A DNA stretch of 64,000 nucleotides from Liolophura sinensis (taxonomy: Eukaryota > Mollusca > Polyplacophora > Chitonida > Chitonidae), in contig NC_088300.1 of assembly GCF_032854445.1 (NCBI RefSeq), positions 81,024,101 through 81,088,100 of the forward strand, read 5' to 3'. A program made the position numbers and the translations under genes. Within the stretch, counting starts at the first letter, position 1. The number at the start of each line of letters is the position of its first letter. A model generated the notes under the pieces. It ran no database searches, was not told the DNA's origin, and saw only the letters and a list, made by a program, of their open reading frames with translations. Of the stretch, positions 33,004 to 45,072 are shown piece by piece.

Positions 33004-36000
33004 GACACCATGCATTTTCAATGCACAAATTCACCAATCCGTGTTAACGGGCAAAATCTCCGACTCATTATGCAGAATAAAGCGACTCGTTTTCCTGGGC
33101 AGTTTAATGGGGATTTATCTGACATGTATATCAAGTTAGTTCCTTTGCCATTAACGGTTTAGGTTGCCTGTAATTGGCGGCATGTGTCCCGAGATAGTGA
33201 TCATACAATACATTGCAAGTACCCCATATATGTGCTAGTTATTCCGTATTTTTAAAGCTTAAAAATGTTTAAAGCACGGAAAGTAATTTTAAAACATGCA
33301 AAAATCAGAAAAAGAAATGAAGAAAAATATGTTTTTAAAGCTTTGAAATTGACATCGTTTGAAAAACACAAATGAAGTGTACTTTGAAACCATGCATCTT
33401 GGGGAAGAGTTTTGCACTATCATGTTGTTAATATATAGAAGAGTGTTGTAGAACATGCATGTTAGCACCTGAACAGAGAGAGACAAATAAGTAGGCTTAC
33501 ATGTATATAGTTTCCTTTGAAGGATACCTCAGAAGGAACTCTAAAACAAAGATTATGGTTATATGACAAATGAAGAAAATTATGCCCCGGAATATTTGTT
33601 CAAAAAAAATTTCATTTTAGGGGTACTTTTCAACCTGTGACTTGCCCGTCTATATGATGCATATTTTCCGTCAACTGTCGGATTTTTTCAGAAATTACGC
33701 CATCGTTGATCTTGCTCGAAACTCGGTGAACACCCCCCAAACTACCCCGAACCCGATGAACCGAGTGGGCAAGGAAGCATGTACACTGATATACTGCATG
33801 GCTTGTTCGGGCAAGCTTAGCGCCCCCTCCGCGCCCCAACACCTGCACCCCATTCGGTCTGTGCAGTACTCCCCCGCCCCCATTCGTCCACACCCGCTAG
33901 GTCTGTTCCCTAGGAGCGCTGTTTAAAAAGGGATCATCGTTGACGTCACCGCTGCACGCTACTTCATTACCGGACTGACCGCTGGAGCCTTAAGAAATCT
34001 GTAGCCTGAAGCCATTTTTAAACCCCAAAGTGAAAGTTACAAAATTAGTTTTTACTGTTATATGTGATAATCTGCACATTGAGAAATAAAGCAAAGCGTT
34101 TCATGTATCTTTTAACTACATTATACTCACGTTGGACGGCCTGCCACCAACCGGCGGATGCTCGTACGTGGGTTTTTCCCGCACTCTGCCCGGTTTCCCC
34201 CCACCATAATGCTGCCCGCCTTGAAAAATCCTTGAGTACGGCGTAAAAACACCAGTCAAACAAATAAATAATTATAAGCACTCACTGTGGGGGTCATTCT
34301 GATTGTTAATTACAACGCTCACGTTAGATGCGAGGCATATTAAAGCCTTGAAAATCTGCACTATTTTCAAATGACTGTCATTGCGTTATAATGGGATCCA
34401 AGCTATAGCCGTGAGAGGTTCTGAACAGTCCCTAAAGATTCCAAGCGATGTCGTCGTTTCAACGTGTTCTAAATATCTGTGACGTGTGTCGTATAAACTG
34501 GTGTCGTGACACGTTGTGCAACTGTCGTGATGGTTCGTGAACATTCATATGGAATCGTGTTGTGTAAATAGCCGTAGGCTTGCATCGACTCACCAAGATT
34601 TACGAATGCCCACAACATAGCAAGACGTGCCGGAAATGCAAAGACTAGGCGTGGAGAACCACCATTATAACGAACAGACTCGAAGTGAACCACGATGCCA
34701 CTATGAATCTATTAAGATTATGTAACTAGCAGATTATAATGAGCAATTAAGAAAAGTCACAATTCTACTAGGACATCATCACGAAGCCTCCACAACTCTA
34801 ACGAAACGTAAAGCACGAGGCCAACTATTCAAACCTGTACAGATCTTGTAAAACGCTGACAGTACCATTCGACGACACCATTAGACCTACATATACCTCG
34901 ACGTGGAATACAAAGGCTTTACAGATATTTACTGCCGGTATTTCCCAAAATTTTTCTGTCGTACATATCGTGTTAGAAATCGCTGAACAGAGGATAAGAC
35001 CTTACACATTGTGTTGTCCCATGGCTCGTTGCTGGGAGGAAAGTACAAATCCTTAAACAGTTATATTCTCTTCAGGAACATCCGGCGTTTATAGAGGAGT
35101 TCGGTCTTACGCTTAGATTGTCGCCCGAATTGTTTTCTTCACTTTTGTTTTCTTATCGGGGATTTGGTGCTTGTGAAAATAGAAAATATAAAGTGAAAAT
35201 AATTAGCCATCAAAACTAAACCCACCTGTGATCGTTTCATTTTGATATACACGTGGCGATGGCTGCTGTGGTAGCACAGGTTTCATGATGTACTGTAACC
35301 GTTGTAGTACAGGTTTCATCTTGACAGGCGCATGGTAACCATCCTTGCACAGGTTTCATCTTGGCAGGCGCATGGTAACCGATGTAGCACGTTTCATCTT
35401 GGCAGGCGCATGGTAGCCGTTGCAACGTGTCATTTTGGTGGGCGTATGATAACCGTGGTAGAACAGAATTCATCTTGGCAGGTGTAAGACGGTATTTGGA
35501 GACCCCCTCTTTTTCAAAATACCTTATTCCAAATTATAATGTTCAGAATTCCGTTCCGTTAGGTTGAAACGTTCGCAAGTTTGTGGTTACCAACGGCGCA
35601 CTTGCCGCTTACAGCTAGAGATGCGCCTCTTGTGACTATCGTCCAACAGAATCAATTCCTGACCTGAACTGTGTGTAAAATGAGTTGCCAAATAAATGTA
35701 CTAATGTGTTGCTGTTGATCATTACGAGATATGGTGTGTTTTCAGGTAATATCACATTCAGCGTTTTAAGCTGTAAACAGAAAAGTATGGAAGACCATAA
35801 AATTTGTGTTACAAAGCTGTACACGCACAGTTTATTATTATCATTATTATTATTATATAGTGGTAACTGTGGCTACCAACGGCGCACTCGCCGCTTACAC
35901 GCTAGAGATGCGACTGGTGTGACTTTTCGTTAAACAGAATAATTTCCTGTTTCTGTCTTACTTTCCTCGCCATACCCGTGTTACAAAGGCGAATCTTGGC

Positions 36001-37644
36001 AGGCGTATGGTAACCGTTGTAGCACAGGTTTCATCTTGGCAGGCGCATGATAACCGTTGTAGCACAGGTTTCATCTTGGCAGGCGCATGGTAACCGTCGT
36101 AGAACAGGTTTCATCTTGGTAGGTGAGTGATCATTTTGATGAGCGCATGTTAGCCGAAGTGTCTTGGCCGTGGTGATTTTGACACTTGGACCGCTCGCAA
36201 CCAAGAATTAGCTTGTCCACAATAAAAACAACGACTTAATTTTTCGCCTGCTGCGTGCGAGTAGTAGGACACCAAACTGATTACTCTTCAAGTCATCGTT
36301 TCCCCTTTCTCGTGCTCAACATTTCTCACCCTCTGCATGGTTCAGGCGTTTATGGGTGTGGTGCATTCGTTGTATGCATGGTGTGGTGCATTCGTTGTAT
36401 GCATGGTGTGGTGCATTCGCTGTATGCATGATGTGATGCATTCGATGTATGCATGGTATATTTGGCTGATTATGCCCTCTCCGGTTACATATGGAAATAA
36501 GGCCATAACTGCATGCTCAAATGCAATTTGACAGATAACACATGGTTCAACTTACTTTTTGAAATCTTCCATGCATGAGAAGGGACACCTGTTGACATAG
36601 GTAAGGAACTCGTACAAATTTGGATCACAGATGAACGTTTGTTTTGAGTCCAGCAGCCGCTACATATTCTGAAATATTCGATCGTGTGCAGAAGGGTTGG
36701 CATACTTGTCGATCACATGATCCAGCCGATAGATCACCATACGGGTGAATGTTTTCAGTAAACTAACAGCAATCTATAGATTCTTCGGGCCATGCACGCA
36801 CACGGTTCTCTGACGTTTCACTTTATGATGGCACATAGGGTGCTGCGGTTTACTTCAGTCACGTACAATATGGAAGGGACACCTCCTCTCCAGATTATAC
36901 ATATCCCGTTATTACAATGTGGGGAAAACATCGTTATATGTAACATGTTTTGTCGGGTTTGTTGGCATCAATACATACAGTATGTAACCGCGGCCTTCAG
37001 TTTCCAGTTTCATTTAGTCGGAAACATTAAAAAAGGCCAAATGTTTTGTGGTACGGAAATTCCTTTTGCTATTTCGACGTTGCTCCGTAGAACTAGAAAA
37101 GTAAACTATAAAAACGATGCATTGAACACTTTCACAACAAAAACGAATTTTAACAATTTTTTAAAAATATTTTCTAAACACAAAACTTACGGATAACTAC
37201 CACCGTTCAGTACAATACAAAAGAAATTGTGGTCGTAAACATGCCACTAGCGGCGCGGTCAATCCACCGAACGGTCAGGTGTGGCTCGCCCACAGTAATC
37301 TGCTGCCCACACCCAAAATCCGTATATAGCAGTACACAGCCCGACTATTAGGGGAGCCCAGCAAAGTGGCTGGATATTTGTCTACAGTTTCACACCGCAA
37401 TCTACATATGTAAAGAAAGATGGAATAAGCAGAAAAAATCTTATGTGCCATTGCCATGGATCCATTTTTACATCATAAAGGAAACGTTGATCGCAAAATT
37501 CTTTGTTATAGATGTACTTTTATAACATTATATCTACATGTCATCTACTTTTAGCCTTGTTCAAAACAAACCGTGATTGCTACCACACTATCACGAAACC
37601 ATATATGTGGGGAAAAAATACGTTGATGCTTTGCATTATTTTGT
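33004..37644. other. Intergenic, Rieske to GHL10 gene
   Basis: No convincing gene. It holds a SINE fragment (about 34125-34270) and degenerate arrays of a roughly 39-bp unit (ttgtagcacaggtttcatct) at 35265-35490 and 35995-36125. A 54-bp block (accaacggcgcac ... gctagagatgcg) is duplicated at 35586-35636 and 35873-35923. A 25-bp unit (tgtatgcatggtgtggtgca) occurs four times at 36350-36450. A GC-rich stretch at 33710-33930 is open on both strands but matches no family I know. Confidence 0.5.
34125..34272 (+). mobile_element. SINE 3'-half fragment
   Basis: Contains ggatgctcgtacgtgggttt, ctgcccggtttccccccacc, then gtacggcgtaaaaacaccag and CAAATAAATAA. The head is missing. Confidence 0.75.
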
Positions 37645-40355
37645 TTAACCAAGGACAGATATATTTCCGGACACAACAACGACAACTTCACCACTTTCTC
37701 TACTCAGTCTGTCCACTCCCCTGACAGCGTATTTCCCGTGACGAGGGACAGTGAAGTAAACTATGTCTCGATTCATCACCTTGACGAGTTTCCAAGACGC
37801 ACCATTCAGTTCATAAACTGCCCATGACCGCACTGTTCCGGTCTCATCCACAGACCACGTGATATAGCTCGGTCCAGTCACCACGTTTTGAGGAATGGCG
37901 GGGCCCGTGAAGCTCGTGTGTAACCATGACATTATAGGAGCTAGAGCAGGGTTGCTGTACAAATTGTCATGGAAAATGCCATACACCGAAGAATGTAAGG
38001 AGCCCATCCGAAAGAGGACGTTGCCCAGTGAGTTCTGAGCTGCACGATGGCGCGTCTCTTCCACCTGCCTTTGGATCTCGGTGACGGGCCAGTGGCTCTT
38101 GTCGAACACCCTGTACGCCGCATTGCCGGGGTATACATGGTGATGGTGAGGGTTTTGTTGGAGCCACCAGTCGAGCAGAGCTGTGTAACTCTGCTGCGGG
38201 GGGTCTATCTTCCAATACAACTGAGGGGTCAGATAGTCCAACCAGCCCTCTCTGATCCACTTTCGCGAGTCGGCGTATATGGCATCGTAAGAGGACAGGC
38301 CCGTAATACCTGGCGGGTGACCCGCTTCCCAAATTCCAAAAGGGGAGATCCCAAACTTAACCCACGGCTTTTTGACGTGTATCATGTCTGACAGGCGCTT
38401 TACAAGTGTATTAACATTGTCTCTTCGCCAGTCAGCAAGAGAGAGCTTTCCCCCAGCTGCCTTGTAAGCGTTGTAAGTGATATGGTCGTCAAAGTGTACG
38501 GCTGACCCAGGATAAGGGTAGAAGTAGTCGTCCATGTGGACACCATCAATGTCGTAACGATTGATGACGTCAGTAAACACGTTGTACACGTGGTCTTGCA
38601 CGACCTTTGCACCTGGGTCCATTACAACCGAATTTCCACCAATGGAATGGGCGTACTGAGGATACTTCTTGGCCAACCAGCCGTCTAAGTAAGCTCGGTA
38701 GGGGTTGAACCATGCGTGTACCTCGATGTTCCTCTTATGACTTTCATTAAGGACAAACTGAAGAGGGTCGTAGAAGGGTGATGGGGGATTACCTTCAGTC
38801 CCTGACAGATATCGACTCCAAGGCTCTAAGCTGGAGTTATACACCGCGTCAGATGCTGGGCGGATCTGGAAGACCAGTGAATTTAGATTCAGCGTCTCCA
38901 TCTTGTCCAGAAGAGCCACCATTTCAGCTTGCTGTTGAGAAGATGAGAGGTGTTTGGACGAGGGCCAGTCTAAGTTGGCCACCGTTGCTACCCAGACGGC
39001 TCGGAATTCCCGAGATGGCCATGTCTGGCCAAAAGCTCCTGTTCAGAGAAATGAAAGAATATATTTGTAACGTCAAGGGTAACAAAGCTTTCTTCCGTTC
39101 CACTACATACGAGCGTCGTCATTCATGGGATGTCTCGTTCGTGTTGTTGCTTGGATTTCTCAGTAATAACATCTATGTGAAATTCCGGTATATCAATAGT
39201 GTATGGGTATTCCGATAAAAACATTGTGCTTTTGGCTGAACAATATTTGATCTCGTATGAAGACGACTTTATGCGGAAGTTATTAAGAGTAATCTTCAGA
39301 AGGCCCGGTCTTTCTCATCCATTCCTTTCCATATAAAGCAAAGGCTTCGCTGGATATGGAGGAAACTATAGACTCTCCAGATGGTATACCCCATCAGGAT
39401 CTGTAATTGTACAAAGGCCAAAGGCTTTCTTGTCACGCAGACTTTAAGACAAGAGGGATAGTTTCAGATTTAACAGTGTAAATTATTCTTACTTGGACAG
39501 CAATATACAGAAGCGCCCTGCATATGGCGTGTACGTATCTCGAATGTAGCATTGGTTAGATCCTGCGTGTTGTGTGACGATTTCACACAACACGCCACAA
39601 GGTATTACCACAAAATGTGGTGTTTCAACGATACTCCATCAAAAATAGCGTGTCAAGCTTATTCCATGAAGGTTATTCCATCAAACGCCTTCACTCTATG
39701 TTATTTAATTTTTACAACGAGTATATTTCTCTTGTAAGTAAATATGGACAGGGTGTCCAAAATCTGTGGTGCTCTGCTTCATGACTGTGTCGAACTACGG
39801 GCTAGGGGCTGTTTATTCATCATGTTGAATTATATCGCCTCGTAGGATGTATGAAAAGTTGTAATGAAAGAGCATACTTTGCCTACATACTGTGATTATC
39901 GACAACATATATTCTAGCCTGGTACACGATCTGTATTTTGATTTCATTCATTAGAACATTTCTTGCGCCCAGCCATCATCATTGGAAGCTGTTGCCTGCT
40001 TCTCTTTCCAAGATTCCGTCTTAATTTCGTAGTTCATATACTTTCTTAGTTCTGGTTCTGGTGGCTTGTGTTGAACGTCATTTTAGGAATTCGCCTCGTT
40101 ATTATTGTCTCTGAATGTCTTTATTTGGTTGATAGCTGGTATACGAATGTTTGTTTTGATGATTGAAGTATAAGGTGCATTCTGCTGTAAACGTAAATAA
40201 AATGTAAATGTCCGAAACAATAGCTTTTCTGATACAATATCATTAGGACTTAAAATGCATACTATTACTCTCTAGGGTTTTAAGCCGAAGGAAAAGGTAT
40301 ACTTACCTGAGAGCATACAAACTATGCCTGTGGTTAGGAGTGGGGACGGGGTCAT
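37645..40355 (-). CDS. Secreted glycosyl-hydrolase-like GHL10 (YngK/UPF0748-type) protein
   Basis: Two coding exons on the minus strand, 40355-40307 and 39038-37645, join in phase (G|GA) to 480 residues. Residues 1-20 (MTPSPLLTTGIVCMLSGAFG) look like a signal peptide. The GHL10 TIM-barrel domain covers about 25-345: REFRAVWVATVANLDWPS, FQIRPASDAVY, HAWFNPYRA, DGVHMDDYFYPYP (181-193), KFGISPFGIWE (244-254) and WLDYLTPQLYWK. Residues about 395-480 look like a C-terminal beta-sandwich (FN3-like). Substrate is unknown; bacterial relatives are thought to act on cell-envelope or complex glycans. Exon 2 carries 97% of the coding sequence, and the only intron separates the signal peptide from the enzyme. 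This fits a gene acquired from bacteria and later given a eukaryotic 5' exon. Confidence 0.9.
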
Positions 40356-41094
40356 CTTGATTCTGTGACACGTATCGTTGTTGTCCTCACTTGTGAGCAG
40401 TTGCGGCTATATTCATATAAGCGCGATCCTCGGCCGGGATATGCAGTCTCTTATCAAGCATGAGAAAATGACCGACTGTCAGCCATACAGCTGTAAGAAG
40501 AAGGCAACGTTTTAAACTGACACTGATATGATACGTACACTTGGTGATCGTAAAGGCATGCACAGGTACCACCAGCGTACATTATAAGTCGTCATAAACC
40601 GTGTGTATAACGCCAGAAAAGTTAGCTCCTTTCCCCGACCCTATGCTTGGAAAACGACGGCTTTACTCTGTAACTATCAAAATCAGATATGCATCGAAAT
40701 ATACGACTGAATCCTGCCGTATCGGTCCGTAGCTATCATAGGGCCTATATGTGTTACTTACCCCGTGTGAATAGGCCAACTTCCGCTATGTTCCGACTTC
40801 CTGGTAATCAGGTTTTTCCAGTTGTGACGTCACCCCAATATTCCAAATTGTCACTATTTTTCACGAATTACTGCTTGTAGCTTTTATAGTCCACGGACCT
40901 TAGGTCGTTGGATTTGAGATCTATGGAGCAGGCGAAGTAAACGAAGTGGTGTGTTGGAAATGACCGGTGTACCGCTCCATGGAGAATTGGGATTCACACT
41001 CTTGTACTTTGCAGGCACGAAATGCACACACCATAAGCACGGAACTCCGTGGACGAGGGGTACAGTTTGAGGGGTACAGCGTACAGTTGCGGCT

Positions 41095-41228
41095 GGTCAT
41101 GGGTTTCCCTCGGTCTCTGCCCGGTTTCCTCTCACCATACTGCTGGCCGCCGTCGTATAAGTAAATTATTCTAAAGTAGGACGTAAAACATCAAGCAAAT
41201 AAAAATTCAATAGATAAATAAATAAACA
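41095..41228 (+). mobile_element. SINE 3'-half fragment
   Basis: Contains tgggtttccctcggtctctg, ccatactgctggccgccgtc, aggacgtaaaacatcaagca and an AATAAATAAA tail. Confidence 0.75.
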
Positions 41229-41409
41229 AATTCTAGTACTGCCAACAGTCCACGGAATTGGTACCATAACTGTGCTAGCGATTTTGCCTAATCAAATATG
41301 AATGTTACTAAATATACTCTGCGTAATAATGTGCATTCATTTGTGTGGGTTTATTGTTGGTTTGATTGCGCTGTAATTGTACATGTAATATGTGGACCAT
41401 AGAACAATA

Positions 41410-42010
41410 CTTGGACATTCATGAAGGATAAATGGACATTGTAGACAATGTTAGATATTCCCGATAGTGAACTTTAGCACCAACTCCGACAATCGTGAAG
41501 GAAAAATGTACGTTGTAGACAATGTTAGACATTCCAGATTGTGGATATTAGCGCCAACTCCACATTTGTAAAGGATAAATGTACATTGTAGACAATGTTA
41601 GACATTCCCGATGGTGAGCCTTAGCATCAACTCCGACATTCGTGAAGGATAAATGTACGTTGTAGCCAATGTTAGACATTCCCGATGGTGAGCCTTAGCA
41701 TCAACTCCGACATTCGTGAAGGATAAATGTACACTGTAGACAATGTTAGACATTCCAGATGGTGAACATAAGCATCAACTCTGACATTCGTGAAGGATAA
41801 ATGTACACTGTAGACAATGTTAGACATTCCAGATGGTGAGCCTTAGCATCAACTCAGACATTCGTGAAAGATAAATGTACATTATAGACAGTGTTAGACA
41901 TTCCAGATTATGGGCCGTAGCACCAACTCCGACAATCGTGAAGGATAAATGGATGTTGTAGACAGTGTTATACATTCCATATGATGGACCTTAGCACGAA
42001 GTCCAACATT
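41410..42010. repeat. 74-bp minisatellite
   Basis: About 8 units of 74 bp around cgtgaaggataaatgtacat, tagacaatgttagacattcc and ccttagcatcaactccgaca. The outer copies are more diverged than the central ones. Confidence 0.9.
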
Positions 42011-42849
42011 CGTATCCACGCGTAAACCATAAAGGGACGTTAAGGGTCGAAAGCCCACCTCCATAAGAACAGAAAGCACTCAACTGGCAGTTGTAGAATA
42101 TATGCCTTTGTTACTCCTTGACCCACTTACCTGGTGTTCATGGCGGAAGCGAGGTTTTTCAACAAATTGACATGTCTACCACGTGACAACAACCTCTGCT
42201 TAAGACATCCTAATCTTTGTTAGGGATCGTAGTGTTGAAAGTAGAGGAAGTCCGAGTGGATACGTCTCTATGTAATGGTGGACGAAGCAACCCCGTGGCC
42301 TGGTCCATTTGCATTGTTTACTGTTATTGTGTGGTAAATGTGATGACCACACATTTTGAGTTTTCCAATCAATGTCAATTCCAGATCATTGACATCTAAT
42401 GAACATCAGTCCATTTTGTTACCTAATTCTGCTTGAGTCATGATACTAGGAGTTTGTAATTTGCTATTGCTTAAGCATTTACATGAACAGTCAGAATAAA
42501 ACCCTGACTGAGGTAAATTGGCGAGAGGCCGTATTTCACCGGTTTATGTGTAATCATTTACTAGCTATCACACTGTCGTCAATACTCTGGTTCGGGAAAC
42601 TGACCAGTTGCAAAAAATCTTGTCACCTCCTGACAATATATCACAACCCAGATTAACACACGGGGAAATGGAGAGCAGTACTTCTCACGTATATTACAAT
42701 CTTTGCTTCCTTTATTCATTCTCTTCAAGGGCACTCTCGATAGGTACGGGAGCAGAACTTCACAGAAACAGGAAAGGGACTGTTTGTCACCAGATGTGAT
42801 GGTGTGGGATTGGAGAAAAGGTCTTCCTTGGCGGTATCTATGTGTATAT

Positions 42850-43470
42850 AACAGACCAACTTTCGGACCATACCCCTATATCATCTTTCCAGTCTGACCA
42901 CAGCCGTTTATCATTTTTCCGTTCGGACCACACCCCTTTATCATCTTTCCGTTCTGACCACAGCCGTTTATCATCTTTCTGTTCTGACAGCCCTTTATCA
43001 TCTTTTCCTTTCGGACCACACCCCTATATCATCTTTCCGTTCTGAACACAGCCCTGTATCATCTTTCCGTTTGGACCACATCCCTATATCATCTTTCCGT
43101 CCTGACCACAGCCCTGTATCATCTTTCCGCCCTCACCACAGCCGTTTATCATCTTTCCGTTCTGACCACAGCCTTTATCATCTTTCCATTCTGACCTCAG
43201 CCCTTTATCATCTTTCCATTCTGACCACACCCATTTATCATCTTTCCACTCTGACCACAGCCCATTGTCATCTTTCCGTTCTGATCACATTCCTACATCA
43301 TCTTCCGCTCTGACCACAACCGTTTATCATCTTTCAGTTTTGACCTCGGCCCTTTATCATCTTTTTCTTCTGATCCCAAACCTTTATCATCTTTCAGTTC
43401 GGACCACATCCCTTTATCATTCTTCCGTTCTGACCATAGTTGTTTATCATCTTTCCGTTCAGGAAGAAGA
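42850..43470. repeat. 30-bp minisatellite
   Basis: About 20 units of 30 bp around tttatcatctttccgttctg and accacagccc. Three end variants (ACCCC, AGCCG, AGCCC) alternate. Confidence 0.92.
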
Positions 43471-43562
43471 ATTATTGTCTAAAACCCATAGACTGCGAGC
43501 ACAAGACGTGTGTTATCCTTTATACAACAATGTTAACATGAAAGATATCAATCCTTCACATG

Positions 43563-43820
43563 GGTGCCTCTGTGGCTCATTTGGTTAGCGCGCTAGCGCA
43601 GCCTAATGACCCAGGAGTCTCTCACCACTGCGGTCGCTGTGAGTTCAAGTCCAGCTCATGCTGGCTTCCTCTTCCCGTAAGTGGGAAGGTCTTTCAGCAA
43701 CCTGCGGATGGTCGTGGGTTTCCCCAGGGCTCTGCCCGGTTTCCACCATAATGCTGGCCGCCGTCGTATAAGTGAAATATTCTTGAGTACGGCGTAAAAC
43801 ACCAATCAAATAAATAAATA
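43563..43820 (+). mobile_element. Nearly full-length tRNA-derived SINE with 13-bp target duplication
   Basis: The head has box A TGGCTCATTTGG (43573-43584) and box B GAGTTCAAGTCC (43641-43652). The central body and tail (gtacggcgtaaaacaccaat, AAATAAATAAATA) follow. Perfect AATCCTTCACATG flanks lie at 43550-43562 and 43821-43833. Confidence 0.96.
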
Positions 43821-44059
43821 AATCCTTCACATGCAATGAGACGCCGTTCAAAGATTCATTGATAGGCTAACCTTGCGCCTTGCACCCTCTCTAAAACATA
43901 TGTTACAAATCCCGGCAAAGTTTATACGATTCTCTACTTTGCATCAGTCAGCCAAAACATACCAATAAACAGATAATCAAATCCAAAATGACAGTATCAA
44001 TGATATTCTTATGTCGGCAACTGTAGCTCACCCAGCCTCTCCGCGTCAGCGGAAGGGAT

Positions 44060-44665
44060 ATAACTACTGTTGAGTTTCCTGCTTACCCACTCAACGTAAG
44101 GGATATAACTATTGTTGAATTTCCAGATTACCCGTTCAACGTAAGAGATATAAGTACAGCCGAATTTCCGGCTTATTCGCTCCATCTACGGGATATAAAT
44201 ATAGTTGAGTCTCCAGCTTACCCATTCATTCACAAAGGATATAAATATAGTTGAGTTTCCAGCTTTCCCGCTCAGGGCACAGGATAAAACTACATCTGAG
44301 TTTCCAACTTACCCATTCACAAGGGATATAGCTACAGCTTATCTTTTCACTGGGGATATAACTACAGCTGAGTTTCCACCTTACCCATTCACAAGGGATA
44401 TAACTACAGCTGAACATCCAGCTTATCTATTCACAGGAGATATAACTACAGTTGAGTTTCCAGCTTACCCATTCATAAGGGATATAACTACAGCTGAGTT
44501 TCCAGCTTACCCATTCACAAGGGATATAACTACAGCTGAGCATCCAGCTTATCTATTCACAGGGGATATAACTACAGCTGAGTTTCCGACTTACCTATTC
44601 ACAAGGGATATAACTACAGCTGAACATCCAGCTTATCCATTCAGAGGGCATATAACTACAGCCAA
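44060..44665. repeat. 42-bp minisatellite
   Basis: About 14 units of 42 bp with gggatataactacagctgag, ttccagcttacccattcac and a second class with CATCCAGCTTATCTATTC. The unit is a multiple of three and open on the plus strand (222 codons), an artefact. Confidence 0.92.
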
Positions 44666-44837
44666 TATTGGTGGACGACAAGCAAAAGACGTTACACGAG
44701 GCGGGGTGTTGGGGGGATTAATCTACAAATTTCCTGCCAAGGTCAGATTTGATCCAGCACTTCGTGTTTCGTGGCTACTGAAAGGCACCACTCGGTCACG
44801 TGGTCTGATATCTACACCTATAGCCCGCAGTTATATT

Positions 44838-44945
44838 TATTTGATTGGTGTTTTACGCCGTACATATGTATAATAATAACTAATATAAGATACTAACCCC
44901 TGGCCGTACTCAAGAATATTCCACTTCTACAGCATTGCCCGTGGA
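44838..44945 (-). mobile_element. SINE tail fragment with small internal insertion
   Basis: Reverse SINE tail (gattggtgttttacgccgta) is interrupted by about 38 bp of AT-rich sequence, then resumes at gccgtactcaagaatattcc. GCCGTAC is present on both sides. Confidence 0.7.
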
Positions 44946-44999
44946 AACCTACAACCTCCCACAGTTATATACGTAATTCTCGAACACCGCGCCAGACAA

Positions 45000-45072
45000 C
45001 AATGAATGAAGGAATGGCTGAATGAATGAAGGAATTGCTGAATGAATGAGGGAATGGCTGAATGAATGAATA
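45000..45072. repeat. 23-bp minisatellite
   Basis: Three units of gaatgaatgaaggaatggct with minor changes. Confidence 0.85.

Noticed and set aside
33642-33926. GC-rich segment open on both strands as a gene
   Set aside because: No splice or domain signal; Pro-rich reading from C-runs is a compositional effect.
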